A model generated the notes under the pieces. It was not told the origin of the DNA and made no database searches. It saw only the letters and a list, made by a program, of their open reading frames with translations. 64,000 bases of DNA. It comes from G963662675 sp963662675 (GTDB taxonomy: Bacteria > Bacteroidota > Bacteroidia > Bacteroidales > Prolixibacteraceae). This document shows positions 43,301 through 52,074 of this stretch, in pieces (the stretch's first letter is position 1; the number at the start of each line of letters is the position of its first letter). Location of the stretch: the NCBI GenBank assembly GCA_963662675.2, contig CAXXHP010000001.1, positions 310,001 to 374,000 on the forward strand, given 5' to 3'. The position numbers and the translations under genes are program-made.

Positions 43301-46300
43301 CTACATGTATAAAAAGAAAGTTGTTTTTGTTCCTTTCCCTTCTTTCGATGTAACTGATATCTCGCCGCCCATTAATTCAATAAGATTTTTAACAATTGCA
43401 AGACCTAAGCCTGCGCCACCATATGCTCGGGTAGTAGAATCATCTCCTTGCCGGAATCTATCGTAGATTGTACCTAGGTATTCCTCTTTTATGCCAATGC
43501 CCGTGTCGTTGACGAAAAAATTGATCCGATCCTTTGAAACTTTGGAAATCCCAAATTCTATTTCTCCTTTTTTTGTGAATTTTATTGAATTATTTAAGAG
43601 GTTCATAAAGATTTGTGTAAGCCTGTTGTTATCTGTTTTAAGCCAAATAGCTTTCTTTGGTTTGGTTAATTTTAGCTTAATGTTGGCTTTTCCTGCATCA
43701 GCTAATTTCTTTTGAAAAATGAGATGCAATTCCTCCATAGTTTGGGAAATATCATGCGATTTTTTTTTGATATTTACCTGCTTTGTTTCCAGTTTTGAGA
43801 TGTCGAGTATGTCGTTAATAATTTGGAGTAAGTTGTCGGAGCTCCGATTGATAATTGACCAGAATTCTTCTTTGACCTCCGGAGGAGTTTCTATGTCGGT
43901 TGTTAGTAATTGGGTGAATCCAAGTATCGCATTCAAAGGGGTTCTAATTTCGTGGCTCATATTTGCCAAAAATGCAGATTTTAAGCGATCACTTTCTTCT
44001 GCTTTTTCTTTTGCAAGATTTGTTTCAATGATTTCTTTTTCCAGAGTGGTATTCAATTCCAGTACTTTTTTATCGTGTTCCTTCCTTTGAGAAATATCTT
44101 TTTTTATGGCTAAGTAATTAATTGTTGTCCCCTTATCGTTTTTTAGAGGTGATATAGAAACGTGTTCCCAGATAGATTCGCCATTCTTTTTTTTATTGAT
44201 CAACTCCCCAGTCCACATTTTTTGAGAAGTTATCGTCTCCCAGAGCGATTTATAAATAGAGTCATCCATTTCTCCTGATTTCAGGATACTCGGCTTTTGT
44301 CCTATTACTTCATCTGAGTTATATCCTGTTGTATAATAAAAGGCTTTGTTTGCATACTCAATATTGGCATCCAAATCGGTTATGAAGATGGAATTTGGAC
44401 TTTGCTCAACTACTTGTGATAGTTTCAGAAGCTCTAGATCTTTTTCTTTTTTGTCAGTAATGTTTCTACCAAACACTAATACCCGGTCTTTGTCGAGAGG
44501 GACAACTCTTGCCTCCAGATAAGATGTTGTGTTTCCCCTGTTTACGGAGTAATCGTATGAGACAAGGCTTTTTTTCTGTAAGCATTCCTCAATTTTTTGA
44601 AGATGTAGCTTTGCCATATTTTCATCAAAAAGGTCATTGAGGTTACTTCCGATAATTTTATCGGGTGTAGTCATTATTGTTTCTGATGAGGATGAATAAA
44701 ATTCGAGGAAAGTGCCTTCCCTGTTTAACACAAAGAGTAGATCCGGAATCGCATTGATGATTGCGCTAAGTCGGTCATTCTGTTGTCTGATTTTTTCTTC
44801 ACTTTCTGTATACAATAATTCTGCCTTTTTTCGCTCAGAGATGTCCGTAATTATTGATAATATATAGGGTTTCTCTTGAAGGTTGATGATGGTAGCTGAA
44901 ATCGTGCAGTCAAGGTTATCACCATTTTTCTTCTTAAATTGAGTTTCCATCTGGATGACTTCTTTGCCTTCTTTAATTTTGTCAGCCATTCTATATCGAT
45001 CATTTATGTCTGCCCATAAATTTAACCCGGAAGAAGAACTATTTTGTAACTCATCTTTTGTGTACCCAGTATTTTTGATTAATGCTTTGTTGAATTCGAT
45101 AAGTTTGCCATCTTCTATTCGGGTAATTGTAATGGCATATGGGAATGTCTGAAATGTTTTTGAATATCTTTCTTCGCTTTCTCTGAGTAAAATTTCTGCC
45201 AGTTTTCGTTCAGTAATATCCTGTGTTGTGCCATACATCCAAATTGGATTCCCTTTTTTGTCACGAACGATCTCTCCTTCATCATGAAAATAGTGAGTGG
45301 CTCCATCAGGATGGACAACTTTATAATCGAGCTGATATGGTATGCCATTTTTTATCGCGTTATTAATAGCATAATCAAAACGGTCTACATCCTCGGGAGA
45401 AAGGAGGGTCATTATTTTATTTATGTCAAGTGGTTTCTGGTGGGGTATCCGCATGAGTTTATACATCTCATCAGACCAGTTTAATTCATCGGTTGTCATG
45501 TCTTTATCCCAGCTGCCAATTTTCGCAATACGTTGGGCATGTTCTAGCTTTTCTGTTGCTTGTAATATTTCGGCCTCTGCCAGTTTTCGTTCTGTAATAT
45601 CCTGAGTGGTACCATTCATCCCGAGGGGGGTTCCATTATCGTCACGAACGACTTCCCCTTCATCATGGATATATCGAACTGTTCCATCATGAAGGACAAT
45701 TTTGTAGTCCATGCTGTATAGGGCATCTTTTTTTATTGTGTTATTGATGGCTGTACTATAGCGGACTGTCTCTTCTGGAGAAAAAAGACTTTTGACTTCT
45801 TCAATATCTATTGGGTTATCTGGAGAAATGCCCATGATTTTATACATCTGATCCGACCAAGTAATCTCGTTGTTGACAAGGCTCCTTTCCCAACTTCCTA
45901 TTTTGGCAATACGTTGTGCCCGAGATAGTTTTTTGTTGGTTTCTGCAATTTTTTCTTCGGCTATTTTGCGATTTGATATATTAAGGGTAAGAATAAATAT
46001 CCCTTCAGGTGCTGGTTGAACTCGAAATTCGAGCCATGCTGTAGTTTTGTCCGGGTAAATAAATACATCCTCAAAGCTGTTCGAGATTCTTTCTTCCATA
46101 CAGCGTTTAAGGTTTACGAACAATTGTGTATTCATAATTCCCGGATAACATTCTTCCATGGTATGGTTAATGAAATCTTCTCTTGGTCGGCGTGCAGTTT
46201 TGATCGCAGCATCATTTAAGTATAGATAAACCCAATCAAAGCTAATGATCTGGCATCCTTCCATCATATTGTCCAAAGTCGTTTGGTAGCGTTGTTCGCT

Positions 46301-46795
46301 CGCCTTAAGAGCCTCCGTGGCTTTCTTTCTATGGGTAATGTCGTGGATGATAACTAAAAACCGGATTGGTTTTCCTTCCTTATCTCTGATCACATCATTG
46401 TTAACTTCAATATAAACCTTGGTGCCGTCTGATTTTATTGCGGTATATTCCTTGGGAGTCGCTTTCTCTCCACCTGCCATTTTTTGGATATCCTCAAAGG
46501 CTTTCGTATGATCAGAGATATCAAGATATTCAAGAAACGAATGGTCGATGAAATTATAATCGGGTTTGTATCCTAGTATTTTCGCTGTATTGGGTGAAGT
46601 GGATGTAATTTTGCCGCTGATGTCGGTAAGGACAATTGCATCGTGTGTGGCACTTAGAATTGAGTGATATAGGGATTCGTATATATTGCTATTTGATTCA
46701 GCCTTTGACGTTTTGACTTTTAAAGAATTGTTTTCATCTTTTAAAGATTGAAGTTCTTTAGTGAGTTTTTCGATGTTCTTTTTTAGGTCAACCAT
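43301..46795 (-). CDS. soluble multi-PAS sensor histidine kinase (seven PAS domains)
   Basis: 1164 residues, without a transmembrane segment, so probably cytoplasmic. A short N-terminal coiled coil (about 1-38) is followed by seven PAS-type domains at about 40-155, 165-280, 295-405, 420-530, 540-655, 672-785 and 792-905, several ending in DIT(E/H)RK. HisKA has H948 in ANMSHEIRTPLNAILGF; HATPase_c has NRLTQIFMNLLNNSIKF, NDTGIGI and GAGLGLAIVKNLIELMGG. No receiver domain and no adjacent regulator gene. PAS 3 and 4 are a recent-looking internal duplication. Confidence 0.93.
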   Translation of the reverse strand: MVDLKKNIEKLTKELQSLKDENNSLKVKTSKAESNSNIYESLYHSILSATHDAIVLTDISGKITSTSPNTAKILGYKPDYNFIDHSFLEYLDISDHTKAFEDIQKMAGGEKATPKEYTAIKSDGTKVYIEVNNDVIRDKEGKPIRFLVIIHDITHRKKATEALKASEQRYQTTLDNMMEGCQIISFDWVYLYLNDAAIKTARRPREDFINHTMEECYPGIMNTQLFVNLKRCMEERISNSFEDVFIYPDKTTAWLEFRVQPAPEGIFILTLNISNRKIAEEKIAETNKKLSRAQRIAKIGSWERSLVNNEITWSDQMYKIMGISPDNPIDIEEVKSLFSPEETVRYSTAINNTIKKDALYSMDYKIVLHDGTVRYIHDEGEVVRDDNGTPLGMNGTTQDITERKLAEAEILQATEKLEHAQRIAKIGSWDKDMTTDELNWSDEMYKLMRIPHQKPLDINKIMTLLSPEDVDRFDYAINNAIKNGIPYQLDYKVVHPDGATHYFHDEGEIVRDKKGNPIWMYGTTQDITERKLAEILLRESEERYSKTFQTFPYAITITRIEDGKLIEFNKALIKNTGYTKDELQNSSSSGLNLWADINDRYRMADKIKEGKEVIQMETQFKKKNGDNLDCTISATIINLQEKPYILSIITDISERKKAELLYTESEEKIRQQNDRLSAIINAIPDLLFVLNREGTFLEFYSSSSETIMTTPDKIIGSNLNDLFDENMAKLHLQKIEECLQKKSLVSYDYSVNRGNTTSYLEARVVPLDKDRVLVFGRNITDKKEKDLELLKLSQVVEQSPNSIFITDLDANIEYANKAFYYTTGYNSDEVIGQKPSILKSGEMDDSIYKSLWETITSQKMWTGELINKKKNGESIWEHVSISPLKNDKGTTINYLAIKKDISQRKEHDKKVLELNTTLEKEIIETNLAKEKAEESDRLKSAFLANMSHEIRTPLNAILGFTQLLTTDIETPPEVKEEFWSIINRSSDNLLQIINDILDISKLETKQVNIKKKSHDISQTMEELHLIFQKKLADAGKANIKLKLTKPKKAIWLKTDNNRLTQIFMNLLNNSIKFTKKGEIEFGISKVSKDRINFFVNDTGIGIKEEYLGTIYDRFRQGDDSTTRAYGGAGLGLAIVKNLIELMGGEISVTSKEGKGTKTTFFLYM
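45200..45934 (-). repeat. internal tandem duplication of a PAS module
   Basis: Two adjacent units of about 125 codons in the multi-PAS kinase: residues about 288-405 (45581-45934) and 417-532 (45200-45547). Both carry AQRIAKIGSW, then a WSD(Q/E)MYK segment and end in GTTQDITERKLAE. Similarity is also visible at DNA level around the unit ends. Confidence 0.75.
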
Positions 46796-46935
46796 AAAGC
46801 TCTATTGTAAAATGCTGTATGCCAGTCGTTAGTAGTCTATTGCATCCCTTTTCGCTAACTTTTATAATGTTGCTCAATGTGAGTCCTGAAGGTGATATTA
46901 ATATTCTATTGAAACAACAGGTTTAAATATACACT

Positions 46936-47250
46936 TTACTTCGAGAAATTCATTTTTTTTAAAACGACTTGGAGGCTGATCTTATCTTCTGAAAGTATAA
47001 TGACCTGAATATGATGGTCTTTGAGGCTGGTTTTTGCCTTTGGTCCAATTTCTCCGGTAATTATTTTGTTGACTTTTTCTTTTGCCAACATTTCTACTAC
47101 ACGGGGAGCAATATCATGCTCGTCCTTGCAAAAGGGATTTGAAATAAATTTTGACTCCTTACCATCAGTAATCAGGAAGTAGGGACAACGCCCAAATCGC
47201 AAGTCCATGCTGGCAGAAAGTTTTTTATCGGTAGCGCTAATTGCAATCAT
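46936..47250 (-). CDS. NifX/NifB-like (dinitrogenase FeMo-cofactor family) small protein
   Basis: A 104-residue protein of the Di-Nase_FeMo-co fold (about 10-95), with the family's FGRCPYFLITDG segment and a conserved I(I/T)GEIGPKAKTSL loop. In nitrogen fixers such proteins carry FeMo-cofactor intermediates, but stand-alone copies are widespread in anaerobes and their role is uncertain. No nif gene is nearby. Confidence 0.88.
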   Translation of the reverse strand: MIAISATDKKLSASMDLRFGRCPYFLITDGKESKFISNPFCKDEHDIAPRVVEMLAKEKVNKIITGEIGPKAKTSLKDHHIQVIILSEDKISLQVVLKKMNFSK

Positions 47251-47320
47251 TAGTATTATTTTAATCGTAATTCACATTCAATTTACTTGAAATGTAATAA
47301 TCTTTTTACTAATGCATTAT

Positions 47321-48655
47321 TCAAGCCTCTGCAATTTTACCCATCAATGTGGCTTGAGTGCATTTTTCAATTATTATATTAACATAGTCACCCTTCTTAA
47401 AGTTTAAATTCGGGAAGACAACTACTTTATTGTGAGAACTGCGTCCATAGAATTCATTTTTATTTTTCTTTGAAGGACCTTCTACCAGAACTTCAACAGT
47501 TTTACCAATATCTGCCTGATTACTTCCCATTGATAACCGGGCTTGAAGATCAATGATCTCTTTTAATCGACGTGATTTAATTTCGGGTGAAATATCATCA
47601 TCCAGATGTTTGTGGGCATATGTGCCTGGGCGTTCTGAGTATTTAAACATAAATGCCATGTCGAATTTTGCCCATTCCATTAGCGATAGAGTGTCCTTGT
47701 GGTCTTCTTCCGTTTCAGAACTAAATCCGGAGAATACATCTGTTGAAATGCCACAATCAGGCAGTATTTCCCGGATGGCACGGATGCGATCCATGTACCA
47801 GTCGCGGTCGTATTTTCGGTTCATTAATTTTAAAATGCGAGTACTTCCAGACTGCATGGGCAAATGAATGTGTCTGCAAATGTTTGGGTATGCAGCGATC
47901 ATCTTCAGAACCTTGTCTGACATATCCTTGGGGTGTGAGGTGGTGAAGCGAAAACGGATATCTGGAGTAGATTTTGCAACCATTTCCAACAGATCCCAAA
48001 ACTTAACAGGTTTACGTTCGCCTTCAGGAAGCCATTTGTATGAGTTTACATTCTGACCCAATAGGGTTATTTCTTTGTAGCCTTTTTGTTGCAGGTCGCG
48101 CACTTCATTAAGAATATCTTGAGGATTTCGACTACGCTCCCGACCACGAGTGTATGGAACTATGCAGTAGGTGCAGAAATTATTACATCCGCGGGTGATG
48201 CTGACAAAGCCTGAAATGGACTTTTCGCCAATCCGCACCGGGGTAATCTTGTCGTAAGTTTCAATTTCTGAAAGCTCTACATTGATGGCGCCATCTTTTT
48301 CGTGTGCTTTGTCGATGAGGTAGGGCAGGTCGCGATAAGCATCCGGGCCGGCAACCAAATCCACCGCTTCGTGCTCCAGAAATTTATTGCCTACACGTTC
48401 GGCCATGCAGCCTAAAACGCCGACAATTAATTTTTTGTTTTTTCTCTTGAACCCTTTTAGATGATCCAATCTACCCCAAATGCGCTGCTCGGCATTGTCG
48501 CGAATGGAACATGTATTTATAAAAATGGCATCAGCCTCTTCGGCGGTTTGGCATAGTTTGTACTGGCGGTCTTGAAGGATGGCTGCTACAACTTCACTGT
48601 CCGCTACATTCATTTGGCAGCCATATGTCTCGATAAATAATTTCTTCTCTCTCAT
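47321..48655 (-). CDS. miaB: tRNA-2-methylthio-N6-dimethylallyladenosine synthase
   Basis: A 444-residue radical-SAM methylthiotransferase modifying i6A37 of tRNAs. The N-terminal UPF0004 domain has three cluster cysteines (TYGCQMN, NTCSIR, GCMAER); the radical-SAM core has RGCNNFCTYCIVPYTRGRE (CxxxCxxC); the TRAM domain is C-terminal (about 380-442). The start at 48655 is preferred, since MREKKLFIETYGCQMN is the family N terminus; the frame runs open to 48844 through a hairpin with no family similarity. A -7 element lies at 48677-48684. Confidence 0.95.
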   Translation of the reverse strand: MREKKLFIETYGCQMNVADSEVVAAILQDRQYKLCQTAEEADAIFINTCSIRDNAEQRIWGRLDHLKGFKRKNKKLIVGVLGCMAERVGNKFLEHEAVDLVAGPDAYRDLPYLIDKAHEKDGAINVELSEIETYDKITPVRIGEKSISGFVSITRGCNNFCTYCIVPYTRGRERSRNPQDILNEVRDLQQKGYKEITLLGQNVNSYKWLPEGERKPVKFWDLLEMVAKSTPDIRFRFTTSHPKDMSDKVLKMIAAYPNICRHIHLPMQSGSTRILKLMNRKYDRDWYMDRIRAIREILPDCGISTDVFSGFSSETEEDHKDTLSLMEWAKFDMAFMFKYSERPGTYAHKHLDDDISPEIKSRRLKEIIDLQARLSMGSNQADIGKTVEVLVEGPSKKNKNEFYGRSSHNKVVVFPNLNFKKGDYVNIIIEKCTQATLMGKIAEA

Positions 48656-48676
48656 TTGATATCCATCTAAAGGCTG

Positions 48677-48684
48677 CAAATGTA
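48677..48684 (-). promoter_or_regulatory. -7 element of miaB
   Basis: Minus-strand TACATTTG, an exact TAnnTTTG match 21 nt before the miaB ATG at 48655. The -33 partner is poorly placed. It supports the short miaB start. Confidence 0.45.
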
Positions 48685-48786
48685 TTGATTTTGAACCAAA
48701 TTGGAAACAAGTATTTTTGAAAGCAAATAGGAATGACTTACAATACTGGTTGAAAAAATGTATTATTTCATCTATTTTTGGATCTT

Positions 48787-48844
48787 TTGATATTAAGAAT
48801 AAGGTCAGTGCTTTACAAAGTACTGACCTTATTCTTAATATCAA
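48787..48844. terminator. long perfect hairpin downstream of yqeY, likely end of the dcw transcript
   Basis: A 23-bp perfect inverted repeat (48787-48809 with 48822-48844); most of the 12-nt centre can pair too (CTTT with AAAG). It begins 12 nt after the yqeY stop on the minus strand and should end the division-cluster transcript. There is no T tract on the minus strand, so it may also act as an mRNA 3'-end stabiliser. Confidence 0.7.
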
Positions 48845-48856
48845 TTTCTTATCAAT

Positions 48857-49306
48857 TTACGCAAGTAACGCTTTCACTTTATCTGCAATGTCTTTTCCGT
48901 CGGCTTTTCCGGCCAATTCTTTGGAGGCCATTCCCATTACTTTGCCCATGTCTTTCATGCCGCTTGCTCCGGTTGTTTCAATTATTTTTTTCACGGCATC
49001 AGATAATTCTGCATCAGTCAGTTTTTTGGGTAAGTATTGCTCAAATACATCAACCTGAACCATTTCTTCATCGTGAAGATCCATACGACCTTGTTCTTTG
49101 TATAGGGTAGCAGAGTCTCTCCCTTGTTTGGCAAGTTTCTGGATTGCTTTAATGACCTCCTGGTCATCGAGTTCGGCGGTAGCTCCCTTTGCGGATTTCG
49201 CTTCTATGAGAACCTTCTTAATGTTGCGTAAAGCACTAAGTTTTTCTTTTTCGCGGGCTTTCATTGCCGCTTTTAAATCTTCATTAACCTGTTCAAATAA
49301 ATTCAT
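48857..49306 (-). CDS. GatB/YqeY domain-containing protein
   Basis: A 149-residue helical protein matching the YqeY family, related to the tail domain of the amidotransferase subunit GatB that contacts tRNA. Typical segments are NLFEQVNEDLKAAMKAREKEKLSALRNIK and a C-terminal GASGMKDMGKVMGMASKELAGKADGK block. Its biochemical role is unknown. It lies 38 bp after ftsZ on the same strand, so it is probably the last gene of the dcw transcript. Confidence 0.92.
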   Translation of the reverse strand: MNLFEQVNEDLKAAMKAREKEKLSALRNIKKVLIEAKSAKGATAELDDQEVIKAIQKLAKQGRDSATLYKEQGRMDLHDEEMVQVDVFEQYLPKKLTDAELSDAVKKIIETTGASGMKDMGKVMGMASKELAGKADGKDIADKVKALLA

Positions 49307-49344
49307 GGTTGTCTGTTTTATTGTTTGATACTAATGCTTGCTCA

Positions 49345-50760
49345 TTAGTCAACATTGTCATGTAAATAAGAATTGTTGTCACGTAAAAATGTTTTATCAT
49401 CATCGTCTTGAGATAAAGAAAACCGAGACAATTTATCCTCAATTTTTTGCTTCATACCCTGGATGTTCATCTTTTTACGGCGGTAGGCTGGAATGTTTTC
49501 CAATTCATCCACCATTTCTTCACTAGAACTTGCAAAATCAACTTTGATATCGACGTTGGTATCGGTGTTTTCTACTTTTGGCCTCCCGTATAATTCGTCA
49601 AATTCATCGTGAGGAGCAGAGTCAATTTCAAATTCGAAAGTTCGCTGGTTCACTTTGGTTGCTGTTTCTCCACTTATTCCAGAGCCTTTTTGATTGATTA
49701 CCGATTTTGAAATTGGCTTTGTTGGTTGCTCATCTAATGTATGGTACGTTTTTTCTGTTTTTCGCGCTGCCATCATTTCCGGAATGCTGCTAACGCTAAA
49801 CCCTGTGGCAATAATAGTTACAGAAATTTCATCGCCAAAACTTTCATCAACACCATTTCCCCATATCAGGTCGGCATCGTGTCCGGCTTTTGCCTGAATG
49901 AAATCTGTGATCTGCCCAATTTCGTCCATCGTAACTTCTGCGCTTCCAGAAGTAATATTGAGTAAGATATTTTGAGCACCTTTTATGTCATTGTTATTCA
50001 GAAGAGGTGAGTTTAATGCTTCTTCAATGGCGTGTATGGCACGGTCTTCACCTTCGGCCTTCGCCGAGCCCATTAAGGCTACCCCACTTTTGCGCATAAC
50101 GGTTTCCACATCGGCAAAGTCAACATTTATATATCCGGCAACGGTGATTATTTCTGCAATTCCTTTGGCAGCCATGCCCAGCACGTTATCGGCCTTTGCG
50201 AAAGCTTCCGATATTTTAAAGTCGCCATACATTTCGCGAATGCGTTCATTGTTTATAACCAGAAGCGAATCAACATGTCCTTCCAATTCGGCAATGCCAT
50301 CAATCGCTTGTTTTATGCGCCTTCTTCCTTCATTGCGAAATGGAAGGGTCACAATGCCTACTGTTAGTATATTGAGGTCTTTGCATGCCTCTGCAATTAC
50401 CGGAGCAGCTCCTGTTCCTGTTCCGCCACCCATTCCGGCAGTAATAAACACCATTTTTGTAGATGGCTCAATGGCCTTCTTTACATCCTCAATGTTTTCT
50501 ATGGCTGCTTGGCGACCTATCTCCGGTTTGTTGCCGGCTCCACGACCTTCGGTAAGTGAAGCACCTAGCTGAACACGGTAGGGAATAGGGCTGTTTTGTA
50601 AGGCTTGTGCGTCGGTGTTACATACGACAAATCCAACATCTTTTATCCCTTGGTGAAACATGTGATTAACAGCATTTCCACCACCACCTCCAACACCAAT
50701 CACTTTGATGATTGCCCCAGAGGTTTTTTCCAATTCAAAATTCATAATATCACTAGACAT
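49345..50760 (-). CDS. ftsZ: cell-division GTPase FtsZ (canonical copy)
   Basis: 471 residues from the preferred ATG at 50760 (the frame is open to 50784 but would overlap the upstream gene). Tubulin-like GTPase forming the Z-ring. It has GVGGGGGNAVNHM, NTDAQAL, the G-loop GGGTGTG, and the T7 catalytic loop NVDFADVETVM. A long variable linker (about 320-430) ends in IPAYRRKKM and a C terminus NNSYLHDNVD, the conserved C-terminal peptide type I associate with Bacteroidota FtsZ, which docks FtsA and other partners. It follows a second ftsZ gene by 10 bp. Confidence 0.95.
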   Translation of the reverse strand: MSSDIMNFELEKTSGAIIKVIGVGGGGGNAVNHMFHQGIKDVGFVVCNTDAQALQNSPIPYRVQLGASLTEGRGAGNKPEIGRQAAIENIEDVKKAIEPSTKMVFITAGMGGGTGTGAAPVIAEACKDLNILTVGIVTLPFRNEGRRRIKQAIDGIAELEGHVDSLLVINNERIREMYGDFKISEAFAKADNVLGMAAKGIAEIITVAGYINVDFADVETVMRKSGVALMGSAKAEGEDRAIHAIEEALNSPLLNNNDIKGAQNILLNITSGSAEVTMDEIGQITDFIQAKAGHDADLIWGNGVDESFGDEISVTIIATGFSVSSIPEMMAARKTEKTYHTLDEQPTKPISKSVINQKGSGISGETATKVNQRTFEFEIDSAPHDEFDELYGRPKVENTDTNVDIKVDFASSSEEMVDELENIPAYRRKKMNIQGMKQKIEDKLSRFSLSQDDDDKTFLRDNNSYLHDNVD

Positions 50761-50770
50761 AGGCTTTTTC

Positions 50771-52054
50771 TTAATCGTTATCACTTATTTCTTCGTCCTG
50801 ATCATCAAAAAAGCGGTTGAACTGACGTAAAAACCAGCCATCCATATTACCACTTTCTTGGTTTTGCTCTGAAACTAACTCGGGGGCATGTTTCTTTTTT
50901 TGAGCAGAGACTTTTTTGACTTTTGTGTATCCCGCCTTTTGCGGTTTTATTATTGATTGATCTTCAAATAACTGACCTGAGAATTTGCTCTCATCCTCAT
51001 CTTCAATGTTTATTTCAAGTTCTTGTGTGTTGTCAAGTACAAATTCTTCTATAGGCCCTTTGGTTTGAAGTAAGCTGTTTGGATTTTTATCAAAACGTGT
51101 TGCAATGATGGTAACGCTTATTTTATTGCCCAATTTATGGTCGATGCCATTTCCCCAAATGATGTTGGCATCCTGTCCTGCTTTATCCTGAAGAAATTCG
51201 ATTACTTCTCCAATTTCCCCCATTTTAATTTCGTCGGTGCCGGAAATAATATTCAGAAGAATATCTTTCGTTCCGTTGATGTCATTACTGTCTAAAAGGG
51301 GGGACTCCAGGGCTTCGTGAACGGCTTTCATTGCACGGTCTTCACCTTCCGATATGCCTGTTCCCATTATAAATACACTACTGCCTGACATGACGGTGTG
51401 TACATCTGCAAAATCAATATTTATATTTCCGTGCAATGTGATGATTTCAGCCATGCCTTTTACTGCGGTTCCAATGATGTCATCGGCTTTTTGGAAGGCT
51501 TTTGAAGCAGGCAGGTCACCGTATATTTTGTGTAGATTTTCATTGCTGATAACCAAAAGGCTGTCGACATGCTCTTTTAGTTTTTCTACGCCCTCTAGCG
51601 CTTGCTGAAAGCGCCGTTTCCCTTCCGAAGGTGCTGGAATTGTAACCACCGCAATGGTTAGAATTTCCAATTCGCGTGCTAGTTGGGCAATAACAGGTGC
51701 TGCACCCGTACCTGTGCCACCGCCCATTCCTGCTGTAATGAAAAGCATTTTTGTTGTGCCTTCCAGTACTTTACGTACATCGTCCAGATTTTCTATGGCT
51801 GCTTGTTCTCCATGTTCCGGTTGATTGCCTGCACCACGACCTTCCGTTAAAGTAACCCCCAATTGCAGTTTTATGGGGATAGGACTGACTTGCAGTACCT
51901 GTGCGTCAGTGTTACAGATTAGAAAGTCCACACCCTGTATTCCTGCCAAATACATATGGTTGGCAGCATTACAGCCTGCTCCTCCCACACCAAGCACTTT
52001 AATGATGGAAGATTGGGACTTTTCCAGTCCAAATTCAATTATTTCCTCAATCAT
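50771..52054 (-). CDS. FtsZ paralogue with divergent C terminus
   Basis: 427 residues, tandem to and upstream of the canonical ftsZ, 20 bp after ftsA. The GTPase domain looks intact: GVGGAGCNAANHM, NTDAQVL, G-loop GGGTGTG (111-117) and T7 loop NIDFADVHTVM. The linker is shorter and has a Lys-rich patch (KVKKVSAQKKKH). The usual C-terminal peptide is absent; residues 405-427 instead form an aromatic amphipathic segment with GWFLRQFNRFFDDQDEE, which resembles the end of FtsA (RQVTMFFEEDQDTE). It may bind the membrane directly and modulate or co-polymerise with canonical FtsZ; that is inference. Confidence 0.92.
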   Translation of the reverse strand: MIEEIIEFGLEKSQSSIIKVLGVGGAGCNAANHMYLAGIQGVDFLICNTDAQVLQVSPIPIKLQLGVTLTEGRGAGNQPEHGEQAAIENLDDVRKVLEGTTKMLFITAGMGGGTGTGAAPVIAQLARELEILTIAVVTIPAPSEGKRRFQQALEGVEKLKEHVDSLLVISNENLHKIYGDLPASKAFQKADDIIGTAVKGMAEIITLHGNINIDFADVHTVMSGSSVFIMGTGISEGEDRAMKAVHEALESPLLDSNDINGTKDILLNIISGTDEIKMGEIGEVIEFLQDKAGQDANIIWGNGIDHKLGNKISVTIIATRFDKNPNSLLQTKGPIEEFVLDNTQELEINIEDEDESKFSGQLFEDQSIIKPQKAGYTKVKKVSAQKKKHAPELVSEQNQESGNMDGWFLRQFNRFFDDQDEEISDND

Positions 52055-52074
52055 ATAAGAGGATTTATTTAAGG

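Noticed and set aside
48656..48844. 63-residue N-terminal extension of MiaB
   Set aside because: The extension runs through a perfect hairpin and over a -7 element and has no family similarity; MREKKLFIETYGCQMN is the normal start.
49985..50572. 195-codon open frame on the plus strand opposite ftsZ
   Set aside because: It is an antisense shadow of a strongly conserved gene; no start context or domain is visible.
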